Origin: Akkermansiaceae bacterium
GTDB taxonomy: Bacteria > Verrucomicrobiota > Verrucomicrobiia > Verrucomicrobiales > Akkermansiaceae
Direction of reading: 5' to 3'
NCBI GenBank assembly: GCA_905181965.1
Contig: CAJIZY010000013.1
Coordinates: 124,001 to 188,000 of the forward strand
DNA length: 64,000 bases
The translations under genes and the position numbers were made by a program. Positions within the stretch are counted from its first letter, which is position 1. Every line of letters begins with the position of its first letter. Positions 55,261 to 64,000 of this stretch are shown piece by piece. Below the pieces are notes generated by a model. The model searched no databases, was not told the DNA's origin, and saw only the letters and a program-made list of their open reading frames with translations.

Positions 55261-56370
55261 TCACTCCTTCTCCAATGAGAAGCGTAGGAATTTTTTCCCT
55301 GCCTCAAGCGGGAAACCTGCTTCGACAGACTTGCCTTGTTTTGTCCAAGTCTTCAAATCTGCACTTTCTTCAATAGAAAACTTCAAGGTAGCCGTGTTAT
55401 TCTGACCGGCACTCATGACGATTGAGTTCAAGCGGGCATCCTGAATTTGTTCAAGCGTTGGGCGCTTAGAAAGTTCGGTAATCTGGGCTTGGAGCTGAGC
55501 AATTTGCGCCTCAAGCCCAGCGATAATCTGCGGCGATCTTGCGTCGGCATTGTCGCCAACTCCGTCGTTATCACAATCTGCAATCTCAGTAGGGTCATTG
55601 GGGAATACATCCGCATTATCGCCGACCCCATCATTATCAGTATCAGCTGTTTCTTTGAGGTCATTGAAAAATGCATCTTCGTCATCATTAACACCATCAC
55701 TATCCTTGGCACCACCACCCAGCTGCTCATACCAAGCAATCTTATTGTCGCCAGGCGAAGCTAAAATCACATCTAAATCACCATCGCCATCAATGTCTGC
55801 TGCATGGAGACTTCGGGGCTCGTCACCGGTATTTGTGCCAGTCTTAGCCGAGATCAAGCTTCCCCAGCTAGAAAGGTTACCGGAATTGATATAAATCCCA
55901 ATCTGATCAAAACTACCTCCGAGGCTAAAAATAATTTCCGGACGATTATCGCGATTCAGGTCTACCAAATGAATATCCCATAGACCGGGTGCATTCCCAT
56001 TATCAAAGGTCCTCGTGAAAGAAAGATTTCCATTGTTGCGGTAAACTCGCACTCCACCAGACGAAAATCCCGAGCTCCCAACAACTACGTCGATATCGCC
56101 ATCATTATCAAGGTCAGACCCCACAACGTTGCTTACAAGAGCCGCTGAACTCCCGGGGAATCTATTATTGAGCTCCATAAAACTGCCATTTCCATTATTA
56201 CGATAAATGACGATGCTGCCCCCACCAAAGGGTGAACCTGGCTTGGCGGCTAGCACGTCAATGTCACCATCACCATCCATATCAGCAAATTGTGATTTTC
56301 CTGTATAATAATTATAACCATTAATATTACTATTTAAGTTAAGCCCAAATGGATTTTGTGATCGTAAAGA
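55261..56370 (-). pseudogene. FG-GAP/VCBS calcium-binding repeat protein with damaged 5' end
   Basis: From ATG 56280 there are 339 residues with FG-GAP-type repeats (DMDGDGDIDVLAAKPG, GSDLDNDGDIDVVVGSSG, AADIDGDGDLDVILASPG). Thrombospondin-type calcium loops follow (DTDNDGVGDNADVFPNDPTE, DCDNDGVGDNAD), then a coiled-coil (GLEAQIAQLQAQITELS) and a Verrucomicrobia-type tail (SADLKTWTKQGKSV). Coding sense continues upstream of the ATG (NPFGLNLNSNINGYNYYTGK, QFADMDGDGD) until an in-frame TAG at 56371-56373. Beyond that TAG in the same frame a leader-like ELLVLGLIALSTRLVF appears. So the original gene was probably exported and the TAG, or an indel, cuts off its leader. Start and functional status are uncertain. 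Confidence 0.7.
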
Positions 56371-56373
56371 CTA

Positions 56374-56817
56374 AAAGACCAAGCGAGTTGATAGCGCAAT
56401 TAGACCAAGCACTAACAGCTCTTCTTAAAATTTTTTGTATATTTTTTAATAACTTTATTATCTAATTGATATACGTTCATTTTTGAAAGATTAAAAAAAC
56501 TTCCTGCTTTCCCCTTTTTGGGCAGGCGCTTGTAATGCTCAGAACCTTTCTGTAGATCCCTTCCAATTTACCATTTCCTCTTCAGCAGTGGCGCTTGTCC
56601 CGACGCATTTATTTGCGTTTATCCAAATTAGGATGATCCTTACATATGATTTGACTGCTTTTCAAAGTCGCCAAGGAACGGTCCGGTCGGATTTTTCTGA
56701 TTTTAGTAGCCGTTGCCATTTCGGCCGGTTTCATCTTCAACGAGATTTTTTGAACTCTAATTTGCAGGAATTTTTTGCAGTGACACATCAGGAGCACGAT
56801 CAAAAATCTTGGGTTAA
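56374..56817. other. AT-rich intergenic region
   Basis: This 444-nt stretch upstream of the FG-GAP gene has no convincing coding sequence. On the minus strand it may hold remnants of the FG-GAP gene leader near its left edge. Open frames on the other strand lack family features. Confidence 0.5.
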
Positions 56818-58170
56818 TCATTCAACATTATTGACCATGGCCACTTGCGAAGCCTCCTCAAGCTCTACCTCCCCCTTGATTTGGCAGGAAGAAACCTGGT
56901 TCTTTTTTCCTACGCCTCGAAATCGAATCGCACCTCTTCCACGTTGACCGACCAAATCGCCCGCTAGGGTAGAACCGGTGATATTGATCTCGCTGCTATT
57001 TAGGGCATCAAGCCCCCACGGCGCTCCGTCGAGTAGCTGCACTCCTTGGATGTTGATTCGCTTGCAGCCAGATATTTCCAGTAATGACGCGCCACTCCCC
57101 TGCCCCTCTTCGGACTCATCTTGGATGATACACCCACTCAGAATACAATTCTCCGAATCTACCATGCGCACACCGACATTAGCGCGGGGCGTGTGACGAC
57201 GGAAATTATTCCCTGTCAGGTTGATCTGACTGCAATTCTCCAACAGGACATTTCGCCGTTCACAAGAATAGATACAGTTCCCGCTCAACGTGATCCCATG
57301 ACAGCCGGTCAGATGAACGTTGTTTTCCTGGCTCCCGATCACATTCCCTGAGATTGACCAAAGCCCCGGAGGGCGATCCTGACCTCTCTTTTCATAGATC
57401 CGAATATTAGCTCCGCCCGGGGATGGGGTAGCCTGAATCGTATTAGAGGAGATTGTAACTTCGTTCACACTGGCTTTCTCGCCAGTCGTGTCGATATAGA
57501 TTTCGGCCGTTAATTCTGGCTCGGTTTTGAACTGTTTATGATTGTTATACTCAATATCGTTTCCGGTAATCTGTAGATTACGCACTTCGGAACGCTCGAT
57601 CCGAATACCTCCCAGTCGGTTGTAACTAACGTGATTCCCACAAATATTGATTTGATGAAGGTTTACGTCATCGAGATAAATACCGACTCCCGTATTATGA
57701 TAAATATGAGAATCGCTAATGACCACATTACGGTTTCGTCGATGCAGCCGGACCCCATGTCTTACCTGCCGAATCAAGACACCCTCAAGAATTGCCTGCA
57801 TTGTTCCAATTAACTCAACACCATCTGCACTAGGATGATTTCCGGTGATTTCGATGTTTCGAATCGTTGGCATTCTCTGACGCTCCCATACCTTAGGTTC
57901 GACTGACAATGGATCTCCAGTCCCCTGATGGCTTCCAATAATCCGAAACGCGGGTCCTTCTCCCACCATGATAATCGTAGCGGTGCCATCGTTGCCAGTA
58001 ATAGCAATACGCCCCACCTCATCTAACTTGATTTCAATCGTCTTGTTGATGAGATAATTCCCACGTGGAAATTCGAGCTGACCATCAGCATCGGAAACGG
58101 CATGCTGGACCGCTAAAGTATCGTCAATTTTACCGTCTCCCACCGCTCCGAAGGCTTTTACATTGCTCAT
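56818..58170 (-). CDS. Right-handed parallel beta-helix protein (pectate-lyase-3-like)
   Basis: The 450-residue protein starts with NVKAFGAVGDGKIDDTLAVQ, the standard opening of pectate-lyase-3/tailspike beta-helices (FGAxGDGxxDDTxA). Successive coils have repeated N-x-I-x-G-N patterns (ITGNHPSADGVELIG, INICGNHVSYNRLGGIRIER, LQITGNDIEYNN, ISGNVIGSQENNVHLTG, INLTGNNFRRHTP). No signal peptide is visible at the ATG. Catalytic residues cannot be fixed from sequence. It could be an intracellular or surface glycan-acting enzyme or a phage-like tailspike adapted by the host. It is followed on the same strand by nothing within 1.4 kb. Confidence 0.85.
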   Translation of the reverse strand: MSNVKAFGAVGDGKIDDTLAVQHAVSDADGQLEFPRGNYLINKTIEIKLDEVGRIAITGNDGTATIIMVGEGPAFRIIGSHQGTGDPLSVEPKVWERQRMPTIRNIEITGNHPSADGVELIGTMQAILEGVLIRQVRHGVRLHRRNRNVVISDSHIYHNTGVGIYLDDVNLHQINICGNHVSYNRLGGIRIERSEVRNLQITGNDIEYNNHKQFKTEPELTAEIYIDTTGEKASVNEVTISSNTIQATPSPGGANIRIYEKRGQDRPPGLWSISGNVIGSQENNVHLTGCHGITLSGNCIYSCERRNVLLENCSQINLTGNNFRRHTPRANVGVRMVDSENCILSGCIIQDESEEGQGSGASLLEISGCKRINIQGVQLLDGAPWGLDALNSSEINITGSTLAGDLVGQRGRGAIRFRGVGKKNQVSSCQIKGEVELEEASQVAMVNNVE

Positions 58171-58228
58171 TAGATTATTAATGGATTTTTAATTATTACC
58201 CTGGAAATTCCTATGATGATTATTGTGA

Positions 58229-59110
58229 TTACGGCAGATCATTACGATTAATCTCCTTTCCCTCCTCAGCATTAACCTGATAAGTCACCATGCTGTTTTG
58301 TTCATCGATTTCAACAATGCGATAACCCTTTGCAGCGCCCCAGCTCCCTCCTACGTGACTATCAAAGAAATAACGGCGTTCGCCTGAAATCCACATGCTG
58401 TTTTGGTTGTGGTTATGGCCATGAAACACACCACGGACGTTTGGCGTGCTCTCTAAGAGGTCCATTACAGCCTCTGCTTTTTTGATTTGAGCAAGATCAC
58501 TCACCCCATGTTCCGGCCAACCATCCACCTTGTGCTTACGCTGCTGGATATGAATCAGCGAGAAGATAGCTGGTGCCTTCGCATACTTTTCAAACTCAGC
58601 CTTCAGCCAATCTCGGTTGGCAGCTAAGTAGACATTACTCTTTGCTGGAGCTGACGTGTCGGCCAATACAAAGACAAAATCTTTATGCACCACCGTATGA
58701 TTGGAATTATATCCCCAGATCTTTTTCCACGATTCGGTTAAAGATCCTTTTTTCGAGCTTAGGTAGTCATGATTTCCTTTGTTACAGTAATAAGGCATCT
58801 CAAGCTTCGAGAGGTGTTTGTCACGCAGGGACAACAGCATCTCAGTCTTATCTTGAGTCAGATCTCCGTTGATGAAGAGTAAATCGAGCCCCCTACTCTC
58901 TTTCTCCTTATTCATCCAGCCCACCATATCCTCCGCCATTTGCTCATAAGGGGTATTCCCCTGGCCATAGTGCAGATCTGAAGCCACCGCAAATCGCATC
59001 TTGAGTTTGCGATTCACGGGCAAATCTTTTCCACCGCACCAACGCGCAGGTAAAGTTGTAGCGGCAGTAACAAGGGCAGCATGGTTCAAAAAACCTCGGC
59101 GATCAATCAT
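58229..59110 (-). CDS. Tat-exported metallophosphoesterase
   Basis: The start at 59110 gives MIDRRGFLNHAALVTAATTLP, a Tat leader; the frame extends further upstream but that would make an implausible N-terminus. Metallophosphoesterase motifs are VASDLHYGQG, LLFINGDLTQDKT, YCNKGNHDYLSSKKGS, SLIHIQQRKHK and VFHGHNHNQNSM. The protein is about 293 residues. It would bind two metal ions and hydrolyse phosphoesters in the periplasm. It is divergent from the SGNH hydrolase, with about 265 nt between starts. Confidence 0.88.
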   Translation of the reverse strand: MIDRRGFLNHAALVTAATTLPARWCGGKDLPVNRKLKMRFAVASDLHYGQGNTPYEQMAEDMVGWMNKEKESRGLDLLFINGDLTQDKTEMLLSLRDKHLSKLEMPYYCNKGNHDYLSSKKGSLTESWKKIWGYNSNHTVVHKDFVFVLADTSAPAKSNVYLAANRDWLKAEFEKYAKAPAIFSLIHIQQRKHKVDGWPEHGVSDLAQIKKAEAVMDLLESTPNVRGVFHGHNHNQNSMWISGERRYFFDSHVGGSWGAAKGYRIVEIDEQNSMVTYQVNAEEGKEINRNDLP

Positions 59111-59297
59111 CATCCCCCCCATCACAAACAGCCCGAAACGCCGTGACAATAGAAAAGAAATTCTTTTCTCCTCTTCAAATTCACCAATCAGCAAAATCCC
59201 AACATTACCAGTCAAAGGTGAATTTTTGGTAGACCTAGTCGCTACTGATTTGAAACCGAGAAAATGCCCCCTATCAGTTTTTAATAAAATCAGGGTA

Positions 59298-59318
59298 AGC
59301 GCTACAAATCGTAGCGCT
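59298..59318. repeat. REP-like inverted repeat
   Basis: AGCGCTAC-AAATC-GTAGCGCT is a perfect 8-bp inverted repeat with a 5-nt loop, in the spacer between divergent genes. The GC-rich palindromic look resembles extragenic palindromic repeats. No second copy was seen in this window. Confidence 0.5.
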
Positions 59319-59375
59319 CCTATTCCCCACAAGAAAATTCCTAGTCTTTCATCATCCTTATTTCTAAGTTGAGGC

Positions 59376-60053
59376 ATGCCGAAACGAACAAAATTTCTTC
59401 ATCTACTTTTTGTCGCTACGGTAGGAGTCCTTCATGCAGCCCCCGATCCCTTCTCCAAACCTTTCGACAATCCCGTCGACAAGCCAGGACTGCCACGAGT
59501 TTTAATTTTAGGAGACTCAATTTCCATCGGGTATACTCCCCGACTACGAAAATCATTGGATGGAAAAGCCAATGTCCATCGACCCACCACTAACTGTCGA
59601 TGGTCCGCCTTTGGAGATCAAAAAATCGTTGAATGGATCGGCAACGGAAAATGGGATCTGATTCATTTTAATTTTGGATTATGGGACTGGTATGGATGGT
59701 CGCAAGACACCAAAGCAACTCCTGAATCCTACTCCAAAAGCCTTGAAAACATCGTCCAGAAACTCAAAAAATCAGAAGCTAAGCTGGTTTTTGCCATGAC
59801 CACTCCGCCCTGTGTCGGACCTGAAAAAAAGGCGAAGATTAAAATCTCAAAGGCAAGAGCTCAGGAATTCAACCAAGCCGCCCTGAGAGTCATGAAAAAG
59901 CACGGAGTCTTCGTAAATGATCTCTATGCCTTAATTGAAAGCGAACGGGGGAAATATCAACTGGGAGAAAACAACGTCCATTACAACGAAGCTGGACGTG
60001 ATTTGCTTGCCGCCCAAGTGGCCAAAGTCATAAAGGAACAATTATCCCAGTAA
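59376..60053 (+). CDS. Secreted SGNH/GDSL hydrolase
   Basis: The 225-residue protein has a leader (MPKRTKFLHLLFVATVGVLHAAP). SGNH blocks are VLILGDSISIGYTP (nucleophile Ser in GDSI), HRPTTNCRWSAFG (Asn block), LIHFNFGLWDWYGW (Gly block) and GENNVHYNEAGRDLLA (Asp/His block, with NVHYNEAG). Family members are esterases or acetyl-hydrolases on carbohydrates. It is divergent from the metallophosphoesterase. Confidence 0.88.
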   Translation: MPKRTKFLHLLFVATVGVLHAAPDPFSKPFDNPVDKPGLPRVLILGDSISIGYTPRLRKSLDGKANVHRPTTNCRWSAFGDQKIVEWIGNGKWDLIHFNFGLWDWYGWSQDTKATPESYSKSLENIVQKLKKSEAKLVFAMTTPPCVGPEKKAKIKISKARAQEFNQAALRVMKKHGVFVNDLYALIESERGKYQLGENNVHYNEAGRDLLAAQVAKVIKEQLSQ

Positions 60054-60075
60054 CTAAGTCAGGCGGCATAATGAC

Positions 60076-60093
60076 AGAGCTCAAATGAGCTCT
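60076..60093. terminator. Inverted repeat after the SGNH gene
   Basis: AGAGCTCA-AA-TGAGCTCT has perfect 8-bp arms and starts 22 nt after the SGNH hydrolase stop. The loop would be tight and no T-run follows. A second perfect 14-nt palindrome, CCGAAAATTTTCGG, lies at 60110-60123. These are either weak terminators or protein sites. Confidence 0.4.
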
Positions 60094-60262
60094 ATTCCTT
60101 TCAGTGAGACCGAAAATTTTCGGGGGGCTTTAAAAACTCCGGGATGCTCTTTCAATGTGAGTTGAAAGCCATTACCTTATTCTCACTCCCAGCTTAAAGC
60201 TGAAGGTCACGATTTCCTACCTTCACAACGAATTTACCACCACTTCCATAGCCTCCTTGATT

Positions 60263-63200
60263 ATGCACCTAGTCCCCCGCCCTTTTTTAACCGCTACCGC
60301 GGCACTTCTCCTCACCTTGGTCGGACTAAAATCTATCTCCGCCGATGTGGTTATTCCGAGTTCCATCAAAGCCTTTCACCAAGGCGATAGCCTAACCGGA
60401 AATGGCGCGGCATTACAGGTCATCAACGGAAGTGGCATGTCAAAACCCGACCCTAATGATCCATCGACCTGGACCGTCAACTCCACGGCATGGGCGGACG
60501 ATTGGCAGGGGTTTTCAACTCCGTCGGGCAACAATACCACATGGACCGTTCTTGATCTCGGTTCACCAACTCCCAATCTTGATCAAATCTACCTTTGGAA
60601 CGTCCAAGAAAATAATGCTCGTGATCGGGGAACCAATCGCTTCAACATTTTCCACGCTACCTCCCCAACGATCACGCCCCCCGCAACTAGCGGCACTGTC
60701 ACCTCCTACAATTTTGCAAGCGGCGGATGGTCCAAAATCAACGGGACCTTTTCACTCGCCCAAGGCACTGGAAATGGCGATAGCGGGCAATCATTTGACG
60801 TTTCAGCGGCGGGTGGGGCCCGCTACATCGGCCTTCAGCTTGTCAGCAACCACGGCGGAGTTCGCGTGGGATTCGGCGAGATTGCTTTTACCACTGGAGT
60901 CCCAATCGGAATTGCCGATATCAGCAACACCAAAGCTGATGCAATCACTTCTACCTCTGCCCGGTTGAATGGAAAAGTAAACGACATCGGCGATGCCGCT
61001 CCATCAATTCACATCCGTTGGGGAAACGAAGATGGCGGCAGCGATCCAAACGCTTGGGACCATACGGAGACCTTGCCTAGCACCCACAGCGATACTTTTT
61101 CCATCGCTACAAGTACGGTGCTGACACCAAATACTCGCTACTTCTTTACGGCTTTCGCTAACAACAGCGCAGGCGACTCAGTCGCATCGCCAAGCCTGTC
61201 GTTCACAACGCTGCCGGCCGCACCAGCAGTCACCAATCTTGCCGCAAGTGAGATTGCCGCGGACTCGGCAACGATCGGCAGTATTGTGACCGATAACGGT
61301 GGGGAAGACCCGACGATGTTTATTTACTGGGGCACGATCAATGGCGGCACCAACGCTGATGCTTGGCAGAATTCGATCCTGCTTGGCGCTCAGAACAGCT
61401 CGGCAAGCACCAACCTGAGCGACCTGACCAGTGGCACCAAGTATTTTTACCGAACCCTAGTCACGAACGGCGGAGGGTCCACTTGGGCAGCTAGTAGCTC
61501 AAGTTTCTCAACTAGGACGCCGCAACCACCAAGTGTGACCAACGATTCGGCCAACGGCGTCACCGGCAGCTCAGCCAACCTACGCGGTGAAATCGCCAAC
61601 ACCGGATTCGAAGCACCAACGGTCACGATATACTACGGAACTACTGATGGGGGCACGATCTCTAACCTGTGGGATGATTCTATCAACCTCGGTATCCAAG
61701 ATGGCAAGTTCTCGTTTTTCCTCACAGGCTTAGATCCACTCAGCAACTTTTTTTTCCGCGTCCAAGCCCGAAACTCGGCTGGCTCCACCTGGGCATCAAC
61801 CACAGAATCTTTTAGCACTACTCAAATCATCACGAATTCCATTGTCATCAATGAGATCCATTACGACCACGATCCCAAAACGGAACGTGGCGAGTTCGTC
61901 GAATTATTCAACGCGGGTGACTCCCCGGTTGATCTCTCGAACTGGACTTTGCGCGGCGCGGTCGATTACCAGTTTTCGGCAGGCGCAACCATCGTGGCTA
62001 ACAGCTTTATTGTGGTCGCCGAAGATCCAGCAACCCTAACATCAAAATTTGGGATAAGCGGGGTTGGCCCTTACTCGGGAAAGCTGACGAATGACGGCGA
62101 GCGCCTTGAACTCAGAGATGCAAGCGGCGCAATAATCGATGAAGTCGATTACGGCATTGGCTTCCCTTGGCCAAGCGCCACGCGGGGCAAAGGACCATCA
62201 ATGGAACTAATCAACGCCGATCTTGATAACGATCTTGGAAGCTCGTGGCGCGCTGCAACCTCTGGCTTTGCAGGCCCACAAGCCACCTACGTCACGGCAG
62301 GTAGTGACTGGAATTATCGTAAAGGAACCAGCGAGGCATCCACCCCGACTGACGCCTGGCGCAAAGCGGGCTTTGCAGAAGACGCCACCTGGCTAGTGGG
62401 CACTGCAGTCATCGGGTTTGGCGACGGAGACGATAACACCGAACTGCCCGATATGCAGAGAAACTACTCCTCGGTCTTTATGCGCAAAAAATTTAACGTT
62501 TCTGGCCCTATTCCTAACCAATTGCTTGTGCGTGTCTACTACGATGATGGTGCAATCGTTTGGATTAATGGGGTCGAGGTTGCTCGACTCGATGTCGACC
62601 CTGGGGATATTACCTTCGAGGGCATCCGCGCTTCGGATCCCGCAGGAAGAAACCCAGGAGCAGCGATCGGAAGCCACGAACGCGCCTGGGTTGACGTCAC
62701 CGTCCCTGGTACCGCCGGATTCCTAGTTTCAGGCAGTAACACGATTGCGGTGCATGGATTTAATACGAGCCTGAACAGCAGTGATTTCTCGATCGATTGC
62801 GAAATAAAAACTCCCGCCCCGAGTTCCAATTCGCTGGGTAATCCGACACCCGGCGCTTCAAACTCAGTATTCTCGCCAAATGCCGCACCGAACATCCGCC
62901 AAGTCATTCACAGCCCGCAACAACCGATGGCTGGCGAGAACGTTTTGATTACCGCCAAAGTTACTGACCCAGACGGTGTCGATGCGGTAACACTCAGCTA
63001 CCAATTGGTCGATCCAGGTGCCTACATCAACTTGGAGGACGCAAGTTACGATTCCAACTGGACCGACTTATCAATGGTTGATAACGGCAGTAGTAGTGAT
63101 GCCATCGCTGGAGACTCAATTTTCAGTGTGACTTTGCCCGGCACGCTGCAGACCCATCGGCGGCTGATCCGCTATCGTATCACCGTCACGGACATTACTG

Positions 63201-64000
63201 GTGCATCAGTGCGCACGCCATACGCCGACGACGAGTCACCAAATTTCGCCTATTTTTGTTACAATGGAATTCCAGATTGGAATGCTTCAAAGAGACCCGG
63301 AGTTGCTCCAAACGTGACCTATCCTGCAGAAGCGCTTGATAGCATTGCAGTCTACCATCTCATCACCAAGCAATCCGACGTTGTTGCCTGCCAATGGACT
63401 GGACCCAACGATGGCGCTTATCGTTACCTCGGCACCTGGGTCTACGACGGAAAGGTCTACGACCACATGCGCTACCGAATCCGTGGAAATGCTTCAACTC
63501 GGCAGGTCGGACGTAATAAATGGAAGATCAACTTCCCTAACACTCATCCGCTCGAAGCACGCGATAACTACGGTAAAAAATACAAGGTCCCTTGGGATAA
63601 GATCAATGTTCTTCCCGGTTCCAATCCGTGGTGGCGTAATGACGCCTCAACCGACGGCACGATGTTCTGCGAATCACTAGGCTTCAGAGCCTACCAGATC
63701 TCCGGTGGCACAAGCTGCAACACACATTTCTTCCACTTCCGTGTGATCGACGACGACAATGAGGCCCCAGCTGGTGACCAGTATGGTGGCGACTTCTGGG
63801 GATTGTATAACGCGATCGAGCAGCCCGAAGCCGAGTTTCTCAACGAGCGTGGCCTACCCGATGGTAATATCTACAACGTGCATGGCGGAAGCGGTTCCAG
63901 CCTGCGAAACCAAGCCGCCACCCAAGTTTCTAACAAAAGCGACCTATTTGCCTTCCAGAGGTTGCACAATAGAGGCACCTCGCAGGCGCAGTGGGAAGCC
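60263..64000 (+). CDS. Large secreted FN3-like/LTD/CotH-kinase protein, partial
   Basis: The frame opens at ATG 60263 with a leader (LTATAALLLTLVGLKSISA) and stays open to the window end: at least 1246 residues, C-terminus missing. Order: discoidin-like region (about 30-200); three FN3-like units (about 212-525), each with a shared G-x2-x-GG...W pattern (HIRWGNEDGGSD, FIYWGTINGGTN, TIYYGTTDGGTI); a lamin-tail domain (IVINEIHYDHD, RGEFVELFNAGDSPVDLSNW); and a beta-sandwich (about 675-860). An Ig-like region follows, then from about 1025 a CotH-like kinase domain (YRIRGNASTRQVGRNKWKIN, YGGDFWGLYNAIEQPEAEFL). CotH-type proteins are atypical kinases; here it is probably a surface or extracellular protein. 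Confidence 0.87.
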   Translation, partial: MHLVPRPFLTATAALLLTLVGLKSISADVVIPSSIKAFHQGDSLTGNGAALQVINGSGMSKPDPNDPSTWTVNSTAWADDWQGFSTPSGNNTTWTVLDLGSPTPNLDQIYLWNVQENNARDRGTNRFNIFHATSPTITPPATSGTVTSYNFASGGWSKINGTFSLAQGTGNGDSGQSFDVSAAGGARYIGLQLVSNHGGVRVGFGEIAFTTGVPIGIADISNTKADAITSTSARLNGKVNDIGDAAPSIHIRWGNEDGGSDPNAWDHTETLPSTHSDTFSIATSTVLTPNTRYFFTAFANNSAGDSVASPSLSFTTLPAAPAVTNLAASEIAADSATIGSIVTDNGGEDPTMFIYWGTINGGTNADAWQNSILLGAQNSSASTNLSDLTSGTKYFYRTLVTNGGGSTWAASSSSFSTRTPQPPSVTNDSANGVTGSSANLRGEIANTGFEAPTVTIYYGTTDGGTISNLWDDSINLGIQDGKFSFFLTGLDPLSNFFFRVQARNSAGSTWASTTESFSTTQIITNSIVINEIHYDHDPKTERGEFVELFNAGDSPVDLSNWTLRGAVDYQFSAGATIVANSFIVVAEDPATLTSKFGISGVGPYSGKLTNDGERLELRDASGAIIDEVDYGIGFPWPSATRGKGPSMELINADLDNDLGSSWRAATSGFAGPQATYVTAGSDWNYRKGTSEASTPTDAWRKAGFAEDATWLVGTAVIGFGDGDDNTELPDMQRNYSSVFMRKKFNVSGPIPNQLLVRVYYDDGAIVWINGVEVARLDVDPGDITFEGIRASDPAGRNPGAAIGSHERAWVDVTVPGTAGFLVSGSNTIAVHGFNTSLNSSDFSIDCEIKTPAPSSNSLGNPTPGASNSVFSPNAAPNIRQVIHSPQQPMAGENVLITAKVTDPDGVDAVTLSYQLVDPGAYINLEDASYDSNWTDLSMVDNGSSSDAIAGDSIFSVTLPGTLQTHRRLIRYRITVTDITGASVRTPYADDESPNFAYFCYNGIPDWNASKRPGVAPNVTYPAEALDSIAVYHLITKQSDVVACQWTGPNDGAYRYLGTWVYDGKVYDHMRYRIRGNASTRQVGRNKWKINFPNTHPLEARDNYGKKYKVPWDKINVLPGSNPWWRNDASTDGTMFCESLGFRAYQISGGTSCNTHFFHFRVIDDDNEAPAGDQYGGDFWGLYNAIEQPEAEFLNERGLPDGNIYNVHGGSGSSLRNQAATQVSNKSDLFAFQRLHNRGTSQAQWEA

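Noticed and set aside
56588-56947. 119-residue plus-strand open frame over the end of the beta-helix gene
   Set aside because: No domain and no ribosome-binding site; it overlaps the end of a solid gene on the other strand, so it is a shadow.

Overview
The window looks like a chromosomal segment of a marine-type Verrucomicrobium, possibly Akkermansiaceae/Rubritalea-like. The evidence is the dense set of secreted Planctomycetes-Verrucomicrobia-Chlamydiae (PVC) families: DUF1501, DUF1552, DUF1549/1553 and DUF1592/1588 cytochrome-type proteins, and 'Pirellula/Verrucomicrobium' heme-binding dehydrogenases. Twin-arginine leaders of the RRxFL type and a PEP-CTERM tail ending in VPEPSSIALLGLASLFAMRRQRR-like residues point the same way. 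No rRNA, tRNA, CRISPR array, insertion sequence or phage integrase was found. Taxonomy is inferred from gene content only.

Layout. 1-23 kb is a block of secreted redox and carbohydrate proteins: a DUF1552 remnant and a DUF1080-type gene (both frameshifted), two beta-propeller lactonases, a polysaccharide deacetylase, a giant SGNH/propeller/HEAT/cytochrome c protein, a Gfo/Idh/MocA oxidoreductase, a PSD1 cytochrome plus DUF1501 pair, a DUF1592/1588 cytochrome plus DUF1552 pair, and a second giant propeller/HEAT/cytochrome c protein. 22.5-26 kb holds a small lipoprotein, an ankyrin lipoprotein built from an internal duplication, and an EF-hand/SGNH-like protein. 26.4-27.6 kb is an MFS transporter.

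27.8-38.5 kb is the most system-like region. It is a tightly overlapped nine-gene minus-strand operon: 3-oxoadipate CoA-transferase A and B, 3-oxoadipyl-CoA thiolase, SDR, Fe-type alcohol dehydrogenase, small membrane protein, Na+/solute symporter, aldehyde dehydrogenase and exported carboxylesterase. It is divergent from an IclR regulator of PcaR/PcaU/PobR type, and a 17-nt palindrome lies just before the first gene. This suggests an ester cleaved outside the cytoplasm, imported, oxidised through alcohol and aldehyde steps, and drained via 3-oxoadipate to succinyl-CoA and acetyl-CoA. No aromatic ring-cleavage genes are present.

38.6-40.4 kb is an uncharacterised membrane-protein/P-loop ATPase pair. 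40.4-48.6 kb has two secreted LamG-like proteins sharing a 589-bp block that is about 98-99% identical. They flank an acetylxylan-esterase-like enzyme, a GH13 amylase and a SOUL lipoprotein. 48.9-51.9 kb is a three-gene operon: a fatty-acid hydroxylase-like protein with a CxxCH tail, a small exported protein, and an HTTM-DCC1-YiiX-like fusion. 52.2-64 kb encodes an outer-membrane protein, a PhoD-like phosphatase, an FG-GAP protein with a damaged 5' end, a parallel beta-helix protein, a metallophosphoesterase, an SGNH hydrolase and the start of a large FN3/LTD/CotH protein running off the end.

Five genes carry probable single-base frameshifts and a sixth has an in-frame stop. Either the assembly contains indel errors or several accessory genes are decaying; sequence alone cannot decide.
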